The notes under the pieces are model-generated. The model was not told the origin of the DNA and ran no database searches. It saw only the letters and a program-made list of their open reading frames with translations. 64,000 nucleotides of DNA. It comes from Stentor roeselii. Its lineage: Eukaryota; Ciliophora; Heterotrichea; Heterotrichida; Stentoridae. The stretch spans positions 1 to 64,000 of the forward strand of contig RSEH01000061.1 in the NCBI GenBank assembly GCA_006503475.1. The letters run 5' to 3'. A program made the translations under genes and the position numbers. This document shows, piece by piece, positions 1 through 10,618 of the stretch (positions are counted from its first letter, which is position 1; the number at the start of each line of letters is the position of its first letter).

Positions 1-962
1 TTTTTCAAACTTTTCAATATTTTAAGAGCCTCACAATAGTTTCCTTCTCTGGCATTGCTGATTGAGTCAATCAGTTCTCTTTGACCAGGTAAAGCTGGTC
101 CTCCGACATAAACACCAATGTACTTTCCCTCAGATATGATGGGAGAGCCGCTCATTCCACTGGTTGTACTACAAGAAATTTCCACGATTTCATTGTTTTG
201 CTCAACAATCTTACCATGCGAATAGACTATTCCTACAAAATCATTAAAGATTTTTCGGATTTCGGATTCTAATTCAACATCTGGAACGGCAGACGAAGGA
301 ATACAATAACGAGGATTATCAGGGGCAACTGGAAAACCTGGGACATAACAGCTTTCTCCTTTTATGATTCGATCTGGATTCCCTGGTTGTAAATATCCAG
401 GTGGATTCGAGTTGTCTAACTCAATCAGCAAAATCCCAACATCTCCTGGTAGGCAATACAAAGAACCAGTCGAAGAACACTTATGGTCGGTGATCGTATC
501 TTGAGTAAACTCTCTAAGGAAATAAGCATTATCAGGAATACCATTCAAGTAGCATTTAAATCTCTGAGATGAAGCTTTTCCAGTTTGCAAATTGAGAATA
601 ACATGAGCTGCAGTGAGAAGCAGTCCTACTCTCTTTAAAACTCCATTTACGCTTATTTCTGATATTGAAATCAGAAAGCCAGTTCCTTTTTTGTTAATAT
701 TGTAAACGGCATTTACGAAGTCAGAAGGAGAATTCAGATCAGTTGGGTTAAAAGTAACACCACCACTTTGTACGGTTGGGATAGCGACGTCCCCGAAGTA
801 GTTCGAGCCCATCATATTAAAAGGCAGCATCCAATCATCCATTTTATAATTATTCAGATTATTAAGATCGTCAAGGTTGTAGGAAAACGCATAATTAGAT
901 AATATAGCTTTAAATCCATAAACGTAAACTTTTATCTTCCCAAAATGCTTATCATAAGCCAT
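1..962 (-). CDS. Trypsin-like serine protease (5' part, gene continues past left edge)
   Basis: The ATG at 962 opens a frame with no stop down to base 1, so about 320 residues are present and the C-terminus is outside the window. The chymotrypsin/V8-type catalytic triad can be read: LLLTAAHV (His about 120), LPGDVGILLIELD (Asp about 174) and TTSGMSGSPI (Ser about 271 in a GxSGSP motif), followed by a GVYVGG strand. No signal peptide is visible, so a cytosolic or nuclear location is possible. The family hydrolyses peptide bonds; the substrate is unknown. The fold assignment rests on the correct order and spacing of three motifs. It is transcribed leftwards from the long AT-rich gap at 963-2627. 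Confidence 0.8.
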   Translation of the reverse strand, partial: MAYDKHFGKIKVYVYGFKAILSNYAFSYNLDDLNNLNNYKMDDWMLPFNMMGSNYFGDVAIPTVQSGGVTFNPTDLNSPSDFVNAVYNINKKGTGFLISISEISVNGVLKRVGLLLTAAHVILNLQTGKASSQRFKCYLNGIPDNAYFLREFTQDTITDHKCSSTGSLYCLPGDVGILLIELDNSNPPGYLQPGNPDRIIKGESCYVPGFPVAPDNPRYCIPSSAVPDVELESEIRKIFNDFVGIVYSHGKIVEQNNEIVEISCSTTSGMSGSPIISEGKYIGVYVGGPALPGQRELIDSISNAREGNYCEALKILKSLK

Positions 963-2627
963 TTAAAACCGAAATAAAACTAATCCTTCTTATCTTCAAA
1001 AGTACAGGAAATCAAAAATTTTTAGTTTTTATCAATAAATATATTGAAAATTCGACACTCAGACCTATAAAAGTCTCATAATCAACTTGAAATGACCACA
1101 AGTTCAAAGAATTTAATTATAATCATCGTTAAAAAGGAATTAATCTTTTATAACTCATAAATTTTAGTTCAAATTATCATTATTATTTAAGTATTTGTTC
1201 AAAGATAGGATTTTATCTAATTCAGTCAATCGATTTGATCGAGATCGGGAATTTTAATCTTTACATCAACTTTTCTTCATTTTTCGGCTCAGATTCATTT
1301 ATTTGTATTCGTTGCACTTCAAATTTTCCTTTAAGCTTCTTCTTCTCGGAGTTCTTGAATTTTAATATAAGTATCTTCAGCATCCACCAAAAAATTCAAA
1401 AAGTAGTCATTTCTTGACAAATAGTCATAAGTCTCAGTTCAATTTATGCAAAAGTTTAATTCAATTCATCAGAAAATGTTTGATTGTACCCTTACTATTT
1501 CTTACTTTAATTATCTTTGAATTTTATTCTAGTCCTATTAAATCATGTATATGGTGATGCCCGTTCTGTCTGATTTTCATGTGCGAATAAGACACGATGT
1601 ATTTGTAATCTTTAATGCAATTCATTAGTGTTCAAATACGTCATAAACCCATACATCTATTTTTTTCTTGAGTAATCCTTTAAAAACCCGCATTTTAGCA
1701 TATTTCTATTCTTTTGCATTGAATAAAATAGCTTTTAGTATATATTTTCAATATTATAGGATAATTTAACTCATCTTGTAACATTAAAAATATAGAGAAT
1801 TCATGAGCTGGGCCATTAGATTTGAAGTGAAGCAACACCTAAATAAACAGCAGGACAAAAATTAAGCATATAAGCAATTTAACAGAATTATGGGTATCAT
1901 AATAACCTCAAAAAATGTTAATAAATTGTTATATCTTTTTATAAAGTAGTTATCGTTCTAAGTAAGTTTTAATTTTACATGTATTTTTTCGAGCTATTGA
2001 GAATTATAAAAATATTTAAACTAATAATAATTTTTGAATTAAGGGAATATTTTAATGAAATATTAAAGAAAACATTATTTTAATTAATTCTCTAGAGATA
2101 AAATTTAAATAATTCTTAGTAATTGAGTATCAATTAGTAATTAAATTAAACAATATTAATTCTCTAGAAGAAAATATATTAAAAAATTTGAAACTTTAAG
2201 GTTAAACTGATAAATAATGCCCTTAAGTCTTATTCAGTTTTCATTAAGATGGCTACTCATTAAATAATTTTAAATAAACTTAAACAACACCCTTTCCAAG
2301 CATTTACATCGTACAAATTATTCCAGCAAATCTTATAAAGACTTTATAGTATTCCATAAAACCAAATTTTCAACCAATCCAAAGTATTTTGAGAGGTAAG
2401 TAGCTTTGATTATAGCAATTGATAGTAATAAATACTCTCAAGAAAGTCTATTTTCTAAACTCCAACTCATAACATCAAAATTAATCATAAGTGTTCAAAA
2501 CTTCAGTTTAACCCTACTTCAAATAACTCATTTAAATCCATTTGTGTACCTCCTTACTTTTGTCAAGCCTACTTAATTCCTTTCCGATTATAAACTTCTA
2601 CCTAATCTAAATAAACTATTATCAAAG
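963..2627. other. AT-rich intergenic region, no gene seen
   Basis: Very AT-rich sequence between the 5' end of the protease gene and the 3' end of the cysteine-rich membrane protein gene. Only a short 60-codon chance frame (1235-1417) occurs. A phrase like TTAATTCTCTAGA appears twice (near 2085 and 2157) without further structure. No tRNA, ncRNA or element recognised. Confidence 0.6.
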
Positions 2628-5600
2628 CTACCCATATTGATGATGAGAATCTTTACTATTCTCTTGCATTTTAGAGCATCCATCAAAACTCTCAACGACA
2701 TCTTCTACTTTAAAAATATGACTATTGTCAGGTGTGATCTTAGGATGTACAGATTCCACCATTGTCAATTCCTTATCTCTTCCTCTGCATTTCTTCCATT
2801 TCTCTCTGAGACCTTTGAAAATAAGAAAAATAGAGACAAGTACTTGCACTAAAATAGTAATAATGACACTGATAACAATTGCAGTTTCAAGCTTAACAGC
2901 TAAATCAGTTCCTTCATTGTTAATGAAAAACATTGAAATTATCATCACTTCAGCAGTGCAAACTTCGCCAAAAATAGCACAAAAAGTAACTTCTCGCTCT
3001 TTGAAAGGATTAAAAACGATGATATATCCAAGGTGCAAAACAGTTGTGATGATATTGAGAATTGATTGCACATAAATATGATCGTTAAGATAAACTTGAG
3101 AAATCACGAATTCTACTCTTCTCAGTGCGAAGACTGAATAATAAAGAGTGCTGAAAAAGCCTTTGTCATTCTTGAACTCTTCATATAAGCATCCCCATCG
3201 TTTTTTAAACGAAAGGTTATTCCATGCCTTAACCTCGTCATATTTCAAATATGAAATAAGTGTAAAAAATATTGGTGTCAAGATGAAAATAATCTACTTG
3301 GTAGTTACTATTGTAAATATTGATAAGCAGATACTGAATATGTCTTCTGGCGTTTTAGAGAAAGACTAAGTGGCGCTTACTGAATGAAGCTGAATCGCTG
3401 ATACAAGGCCTAGGTCTAGTTGACCTTGTATCCAAAATCTAATAAAAAAGCCTATTCCATAACCATCTACTACCTTTCTAGACACCCAGTATACCCAGTA
3501 ATATCTAATCCTGGTACCCAGATAACAAATTAAAACAATGGCAGTAATGAAAATAAAAATCCAAATATAAGTCCCAGCATTGAAATAATACAAAAAAGTC
3601 TCAAACCCATAGTCTTCAGCTTCTTTATAAGGAACAGTCTCTTTTCCAGTACTCATCAAATATTTCATCGGGTTCGGAAATATCGAAAACCCAACAAAAG
3701 AATTAAAAAACTCTTTTAAAGAATCTGGATAAGGCAACACATTCAAGGGCAGTAGAGCAATCAACTCTAAAGAGTTAAGAAAACTCCATAAAAAGGCAGG
3801 ACTGCTGAGAACCCCTGAAAGAAAAGATGAGCCAATAGCAGCGCGAGTGATTCCAGATGTGGCGTTTGCAAGAGCTTGAGTTGCTTGAGAACTGATAAAA
3901 GGCTTCGTGTATGAAGGCATCGCTGCGGAGAAGTTGTAGTCTAAAAGCAAGTAGTTAGACTCACTTTCAATTTCCTTATCTGTCACAATCCCAACAAAAA
4001 TAAAGCAGTTGTCAGGAACGTTGGATTTAAACCTGAACCTGAAAAGATAAGTCTTCATGTCAATTTTGTAAATGGTGACTGAATATTCAACTTGACTGTT
4101 GTTGAACCAAACATTGAATTCAGTAAGATTCACTTTTAAATCATCATCAAAAATCAAAAATACTGTCGAAACAGTCTCGATTATCAACCTGCCTTCGAAA
4201 TTAACCCGTTTACATAAGTCAAGTCCTTGAAAACCTTGACTACACTCGCAGGTTCCATTGGCATTCATCACAGCATTCGCAGAACACTGAGTGCAATTGG
4301 TGGCATCACAGAAATCACACAACTTCTCACAAGGAAAGCACTGAGTTTCATTGAAAAACATGCCAATACTGCAGTTTTTTATGCATTTTCCTTCAACCAG
4401 TTCAAAGCGATCCTTGCAATCCTTACAAGTATTTTTTCTGCTGCACTTTAAACAGTTTCTCGGGCAGTCTTCACAAGAAGTGCCATTCCAAAACTTCTCT
4501 TCTTCACAATTGCAGGTTTTATTAATGAAATTTAACCCTTCTTTACAAGTAAGACAAGAATTTTCTCCTTTTGCTTCACAAGTTTCACATGAACTGTGGC
4601 ATTTAAAACATTTAAAAGGTGAAGATTGAGTAAGATTAAAGCCTGATTCACAAACGCATTCATCATCAACAAGAGAAGAGTACTCAGGACAAGCACATCC
4701 AATATTAGCAGGGTTCGCTGTTGCCACATTGCAAGTCAAGCACTTAAGCGCCTGAGAACAAGTAGTGCAATTTGAATGGCACTGTTGACAACTTGTAGAA
4801 GAAGTCAGTGCAGTGATTGAATAAAAACCCTCTTTACATTTACATCCACTTCCTGAAGGGAAGGCATTCACGGCAATGCATGATTCGCACTCTTTATTTG
4901 AAACACAAGACTTGCATTCTTCATTACATTTTTGACAAGAATAAATGCGCGTAAGAGAAGACTTCGCGAAGTAACCTGAATTGCATTGGCATTCTCCTGA
5001 TGACCCTGGAGAGGCATTCAGGGCGATGCAGTCAATGCAGGATAAAGAAGTACTGCAAGAAGAGCAGGTCTCTTTACATCTTTGGCAGGCGCTGTTGACT
5101 GAGACGTAGTATTTCGAACATGCGCAAGTTCCAGATGGCGAGGAATTCACTGCACTCAGATCTTGACAGTAAAGGCACTCGGTACTGCTGCATGAATCAC
5201 AGGAAGCAGTGCAAGTCTGCGCAGTGAAACAATTCAAACCATTAAACATGTCATTTCCACATGAACAGTCGGTTACTGTTGGAGTTTTCGATGAGGGACA
5301 CCAGCAAACTGCAAGGTTATTGGACATTGTACAAGATAAGTATTTGCATTTACAATCAAGACAAGTGCCTTGGCTACAGCCGTAAATGCAACCTGAAGGA
5401 CAAGAGGTTCCGGAAGAGTCTGAGGTGATTAGTTCTTTTTGTGAAAGACAGTAGTTAACGCTATCGATTTTTATTGCAGGAGAACAATTAGGATTGCAAC
5501 CTGAAGTTAAGCATAAGTTTGAAAAATCAGCTACGAAGTCATTCACGTCAAATTCATCTTGAAGCACCTGAAAACTGAATAAAAAACCATTAAAACTTTC

Positions 5601-6215
5601 ATTTTCATTTTCCCCTCCTATAATTGTATATCCTATATTAAGATTTGTATTCCAGATATCATTTGAACTATCTTTCTTTTCATTCAAGTTAATAGTAACA
5701 ATCGCTTCGTCTTTTTTCAAAAAGACTCCAACGAATTGCCAAGTTCCCCATACCATACTTGCAGAACTAACAAGTTCAAAAGACTTACTGTCGCTAATGA
5801 CCTGCAGCTGAATTGACCCAGTAGGAAGAATAAAAACACTGAAGTAGTTCTCAGAATTCAAAAACCTTCTAAAAAGATTATTTTTTGACTGAGGTTCAGC
5901 AGAAGCCAGAAATCGACTGGCGGGTGATTTTATTTTAACCCAGAACAGAACTGAAAATTTTTGCTCATCAAATAAATAATCTTGGTTAAGATTTTTTATT
6001 GGCACTCCAATTTCTTTAAAACTGTCATAAAAGTAAGCACCTCGGTCAGTGGGGATGGTGTCTTTCACATCCTTTGCTGTAGTCTCACCGTTCATCCCAT
6101 CGAATCCGTTTTCTGAGTAGTCATGAAACTTCTGACCGAAGTTTTCATGAAACTTGTACTTCAGCCTAAGGTCGTATGAGGAGACGATGAGTAAGAGAGT
6201 AATGATACCCTTCAT
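2628..6215 (-). CDS. Large cysteine-rich (furin/TNFR-like) multi-pass membrane protein
   Basis: Three exons, 6215-3381, 3365-3309 and 3293-2628, separated by 15-nt introns (GTAAGCGCCACTTAG and GTAACTACCAAGTAG), give 1185 residues. The order is a hydrophobic signal segment (about 1-15), a LamG/concanavalin-like beta region (about 30-230; FSVLFWVKIKSP and WQFVGVFL), then about 400 residues of dense CxxC repeats of the furin/growth-factor-receptor type (about 240-655). An extracellular spacer follows, then several hydrophobic helices from about residue 855 onward and a short charged cytoplasmic tail. Ciliates have large families with this layout, and the C-terminal helices loosely recall TRP-like membrane regions. 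Adhesion, surface-antigen or sensory roles are inferences only. Both introns are required: without them the frame ends before the last membrane helices. Confidence 0.75.
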
Positions 6216-6247
6216 TTTTACATCAGAAATGGCTGAAAATTGAAGAA

Positions 6248-7006
6248 TTAGTTAGTTGAACACTTAAAACAACCCGAAGGTAATAATGATAAAATATGAG
6301 TTTTTAGTCTTTCGTTAATCTCGACCAAACTTCTGGTTTTCTCTTCGAAGGCTTTACTGGATTCGACGAGATCATCGTAGTTTGCATTTATGACCTGGAT
6401 TATCTTTTGAGCATCTTTTAAATTGACTCTCAACTGGGAAACTTCTTTTGTCAGTCTTGCATTTTCCGCAGAAACTTCTTTTACTCCAGTTTTCTTTTCT
6501 TTGTACTCCTCTTCTAAATCTCGAACCTTTTTAATGAGTGAGTTGTTTATTTCCTGGATTCTTTGACTGTGTTTTTTATCTTCTAAGGCTTTGCTTTCGA
6601 GTTCTTTAATTTTTCTGACTTTTTCTTACTTTTCCAGTTCTCGGATCTTTTCTTTGTCGTTTAAACTTTTGCCTTGAGGTAAAAGGTTTTTTAGGTTGGG
6701 AAGAGAAACTCTTGATTTTTGGAGAACTGGAGATTTGGTGTTGCGAGGGGACTCCTGGTAGGACTCTGATAAGGAGAACTCTGATGAAAGCTCTTGGGAA
6801 CTTTTCACTGAATCGCTTGAGACATTTAGATCTTCTAACTGATTTTTTCTTCTCAGTTCTTTGTCAAGGTCTTCTATTTCTTTTTTAATTTCCCTTAAAA
6901 AATCTTTATCAGGATTAGCACTAACATTCATTTTCCCTCCTCTAGATTTTTTAAAACTTTTCACTTCTTTTTTACTCTCTCCAAACTCATCACCTTTTTT
7001 CTTCAT
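6248..7006 (-). CDS. Coiled-coil protein, function unknown
   Basis: Exons 7006-6630 and 6614-6248 are joined by a 15-nt intron (GTAAGAAAAAGTCAG, 6615-6629), giving 247 residues. The N-terminal half is lysine- and serine-rich with little predicted structure. The C-terminal half is a continuous heptad-rich coiled coil (REKIRELEK into KIKELESKALEDKKH, later LTKEVSQLRVNLKDAQK), ending LLPSGCFKCSTN. I recognise no family. It sits 32 nt upstream of the cysteine-rich protein gene and 49 nt downstream of the transporter gene, all on the minus strand. A structural or cytoskeletal role is possible but not shown. Confidence 0.7.
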
Positions 7007-7055
7007 ATTATTTCCTCAAACTCTTGATTAAAATTAAAATAAATCTTCTAAACCT

Positions 7056-8321
7056 TCATCTATTTATTAACAGACTTTCCTTCATCTCATTTTTCTTTCC
7101 TTCAGACTCAAACTTAGCAATAGAAATGACCAAGATGCTAACAACTCCAACCAGAATCATTCCAAAAAACACATAATTCCAGCTGATTTTGCTAAGAGCT
7201 CCAATAACAATCTGTCCAGAAGCCGCTCCAAGACTTCCAGTTCCATCAACGATGCCAGCGACAGTAGCCATAGCATGAGTGTGTTCATTGCTTTCAGTAT
7301 GATGAGCGAGATCAGTAGCGACACAAGTACTGAGCAGATTAGAGCAGGCAACAATGAAGGCTCCACAGATAGGGACCAAGACATAATAAATCCAGACATT
7401 GCCAGGACTTCCAAAAATAAAGCAAAAAATGACTGGAATCGACATGACCATCATGGTGATAAGCACAGGTTCCCTGGAAGTTGTATGATCGCTGATGTAT
7501 CCTGCAATCATCGACCCTAGAAACCCTCCAATGTCGAAAGCACTGATGATTATCGCCATTTCTCCTATCGAGGCTTTCACGTAGTTGCTTAGATAATAGG
7601 GAAGCCACATCATTAAAGAGTAATTCAGAAGTTTGATACAGCCATATGCTATTGAAAAAGATGCTACTCCTGGCAACTTGCAGGCTTTCCAGAAACTGAT
7701 GCTTTCGTTTTTTATTGTTTGGGATTCTCCTGAGGGTCTGTCTTGCACGAATAAAATTGTTAGAATTGCACAAATCATCATGAATGAACTCATTGAAAGC
7801 ATCACTATTTGCCAGGACTGAGTCCAACTGAATATTAATAAACCAAGCTGGCTTCCTATGATGTTTCCTACACCTGAGTTGCAGCTCCATACTCCCATCC
7901 AACCACCGTGAGAAGCCTTGGGGAACCAGTTTGCTATCAGAGCTACTGTACCTGGCCAGACTGTTGACTGCAAAAGACCTTGAAAGCCCCAACAAACTAT
8001 TATGAAAGGAACATTTGTAATGTTATAATAACTTGCTAAAACTAGCAGATAGTAAACAATTGAAGCTAATATCATTCCTAGTGATATCACTTTTTTTATT
8101 GAGAACCTGTCTTCGAGTGTCCCACTAACATAGAGTCCCAGAGCATAAAAAAATAAATAAATTGTATCAATTGCGCCTAAAATTGTCGAATCAACCTCAG
8201 GGTTTTCTTTCTCAATAGTAGGTTTCATCACATACCATCCCTCCAAACAAGCATGCCGTGAAACCATACAAGAGAAACTGAGTATAAACACAAGAAAACT
8301 CATAGATTTGAATGAAGACAT
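7056..8321 (-). CDS. Major facilitator transporter, SLC37 sugar-phosphate exchanger-like
   Basis: 421 residues with about 12 hydrophobic helices typical of the major facilitator superfamily. The segment around WGFQGLLQSTVWPGTVALIANWF strongly recalls the SLC37/GlpT motif (QGLxQSTGWP...NWF), and the loop LGLYVSGTLEDRFSIKKV is the usual MFS loop between helices 2 and 3. SLC37 members exchange glucose-6-phosphate or glycerol-3-phosphate for inorganic phosphate across ER or other membranes; the exact substrate here is inferred only. The length fits the family. The start is the first ATG; the upstream neighbour on the same strand (eIF2B epsilon) ends 55 nt away. Confidence 0.8.
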   Translation of the reverse strand: MSSFKSMSFLVFILSFSCMVSRHACLEGWYVMKPTIEKENPEVDSTILGAIDTIYLFFYALGLYVSGTLEDRFSIKKVISLGMILASIVYYLLVLASYYNITNVPFIIVCWGFQGLLQSTVWPGTVALIANWFPKASHGGWMGVWSCNSGVGNIIGSQLGLLIFSWTQSWQIVMLSMSSFMMICAILTILFVQDRPSGESQTIKNESISFWKACKLPGVASFSIAYGCIKLLNYSLMMWLPYYLSNYVKASIGEMAIIISAFDIGGFLGSMIAGYISDHTTSREPVLITMMVMSIPVIFCFIFGSPGNVWIYYVLVPICGAFIVACSNLLSTCVATDLAHHTESNEHTHAMATVAGIVDGTGSLGAASGQIVIGALSKISWNYVFFGMILVGVVSILVISIAKFESEGKKNEMKESLLINR

Positions 8322-8376
8322 TTATATCTTTCAATTTCAAATTCATAATAACTCCAATGAAGTAAATATTAGTAAT

Positions 8377-10353
8377 CTAATCATCCTCACTCTCCTCTTC
8401 CTCACTCTGCTGAAGCCACTCAACAAACTCTTTCATCTAAATAAATCTCACAAGTGACTTAATCTCCTGATTACCAGACAGTCCATACCATTCAATAATC
8501 GTCTCCTCATCCACAATCTCCTCATCATAAAGAACTTTAACCGCTAAATGAAAATGTTTCTGAAAAGCAGTTCCAATAATAATCCTTTCCAACTCTTTCA
8601 TCAAATGAATCTTTTCCTCATCCTTGCTCGCATACCTCAACAGCAACTCGGCCCATTTTTCCAAATGTGAAGAAATAGTTTCTTTGCAAGACTCAATAAG
8701 TGCCGCGACGCATCCAGAAATGCAATCTAAAAAGCTTTTATTCTGTGAGAACTTAAGAGTGTTAATTTCGATGTACATGCTTTCCACATCTTCGCTGCGG
8801 TCAATCATTTCAGAAACCAGATTTTTTACCTCTTCGATGAAATCTGCTTAATTCTTACGTTCTTTTCCGATGAACTTGCCCTGAGGAGCGACTTGTTCCT
8901 GAGAACTTGAACTTTCGTCGTCACTGTCTTGAGACCTTTCACTATCGACTTCTAGAAATTCAGGGAAGCCTCCGATGCTCTGTCCTTTGATGAGATGTTC
9001 GCTGACCTCTTCAAGTCTTTCTTCAAGTTTAGCATCAAACAAGAACCCTTTGCCGAGTTCAGAAGGTTCATTTGACAGTTGATAGCTTTTTTCCTCTTTG
9101 TTGAACTTATAAAGCGAGACTCGGCTTCTTTCTTCTAAAATAATTCCAGAGTTAAGTTCAACATTGAAAGAAACAATACTTCCTGACTTGATTTGACAGT
9201 TATTCCCGATAATAGCGCCGTTGCAGATGATTGAGTGAGAAATAATGCAGTTCTTTCCAATGCGAACATTATTCCAAATATAAGAGTTGCTTATTCGACA
9301 TCCACTTTGAACAATGCAGTTCCTTCCGATGCTGCTCATGGAAATGACTGAGTCTTCATGAATGACAGTGTCGCTTCCAATAACCGCTGGAGTTTCAATG
9401 CGAACTCCTCTTGCAAGGTGAACATTTTGTTCTTTGTACAAGTTATTTCGACTGGAGGTATAAGTCGAGGGCGTCGAGGGTGGAAACAAGTTCGCGTCAA
9501 GACAAATGGGGTGAAGCCATCGATTCATCAAGTCAACAGAGACCCCGTCGTAGCTTCTGGGGACATGGACCCTTTGCAGGTAGTAATGCTTTGGCAGGAC
9601 ATAAGCTGAGAACTTGCTCGTGTAGATCTCAGAAGTAAGCACATCTCGCATCAGATGGTCTCTCAAACTATGATAGTCAAACTCTTCTGAAAAGAAACCC
9701 ATGACCTCCGGAGAACAGATCAACACCCCGGACTCAATCAGGTCAAAACGAACTTCAAATTCTTTCAAGTCTTTGAATTTCACGTTTGAGTTCATTTTTA
9801 CCCCTCGCTTCTTGTTGCATTGGTCGTACTGCAAAATGCGATGACCTTCTAAGACCACCACGCATTGTTCTTCTTCAATTCGAAGGTTGCTTTTTATTGG
9901 AACTTCGCTGAAGACAACAGTCAAGATGAAGTCCTTGTCAGCTTCTTTCACTTTGTGGTGCTGGTCAATCGCGTGTTTTAAGTTCGCGTTGCCTACCAGG
10001 TCTCCGTAGAAGATGAGGAAGTCGTTTCTGATCGCTTTTTTATTATAAAGCTCGCGCATCACGTCGCCTAAACTTTGGCAGGCAGGACGGGAAATGATTG
10101 TGATTGAGACTTGACGGTACTTTTGGGTTTGGTAGTACTCCAGCACCTTTCCTGCTAAAGAACTGCAGAAGAGAATCACTTTTTTTATGTTGTTTCGAAT
10201 GACTAGCTCCAGGGTGTACTCGATCAAGGGAATGTTGCATAAAGGCATCAACACCTTTGGCAAGTCGTTCGTGATTGGCCAAAAGGAACGGGTAAAGCTG
10301 TCAGCGATAATCACAGCTGTCAGCACGTCACGTTCTTTGATCTCTTCAGTCAT
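8377..10353 (-). CDS. EIF2B5: Translation initiation factor eIF2B subunit epsilon
   Basis: Exons 10353-8859, 8843-8452 and 8436-8377 are joined by 15-nt introns GTAAGAATTAAGCAG and GTGAGATTTATTTAG; the product is 648 residues. The catalytic subunit of eIF2B reloads eIF2 with GTP during translation initiation. An N-terminal nucleotidyltransferase-like domain (DLPKVLMPLCNIPLIEYTLE) is followed by left-handed beta-helix hexapeptides (about 310-420; NCIVQSGCRISNSYIWNNV, IGNNCQIKSGSIV), an acidic linker (DSDDESSSSQEQ) and the C-terminal W2/HEAT domain ending FVEWLQQSEEEESEDD. That end closely matches the acidic end of the family and confirms the last intron. The human protein is about 720 residues, so this is slightly short. 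Confidence 0.93.
8437..8451 (-). other. 15-nt intron with GTG 5' end
   Basis: GTGAGATTTATTTAG between the last two eIF2B epsilon exons. It has A at position 10 and is the only placed intron here that starts GTG rather than GTA. Its removal restores the expected acidic C-terminus of eIF2B epsilon. Confidence 0.9.
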
Positions 10354-10618
10354 TTATACGATGATATATCAGCATACACCCAGCAATTCTTTACTTTAAC
10401 TAAAGCTAGTTTTTCTTTAAAAATGTCATTCAAGATAGGAAATCTTCAGAAGATCTTTTCATTTTTTTCTTGAATTTCAATTCAAAGGTGAAACGACTTA
10501 GAAGGATTTTTTATTTCAGGTCTCGGGCATTCTCTGCTTTTTTCTAAATTCTTGAATTTTCTAGACTTTCTGATTTCCATTGAATCCAGTTTTCGCTTAG
10601 CCATTATAATTAACAAAA

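Noticed and set aside
1235-1417. 60-codon plus-strand open stretch
   Set aside because: Phe/Ser/Ile-rich chance frame in AT-rich DNA, no family features, no flank signature.
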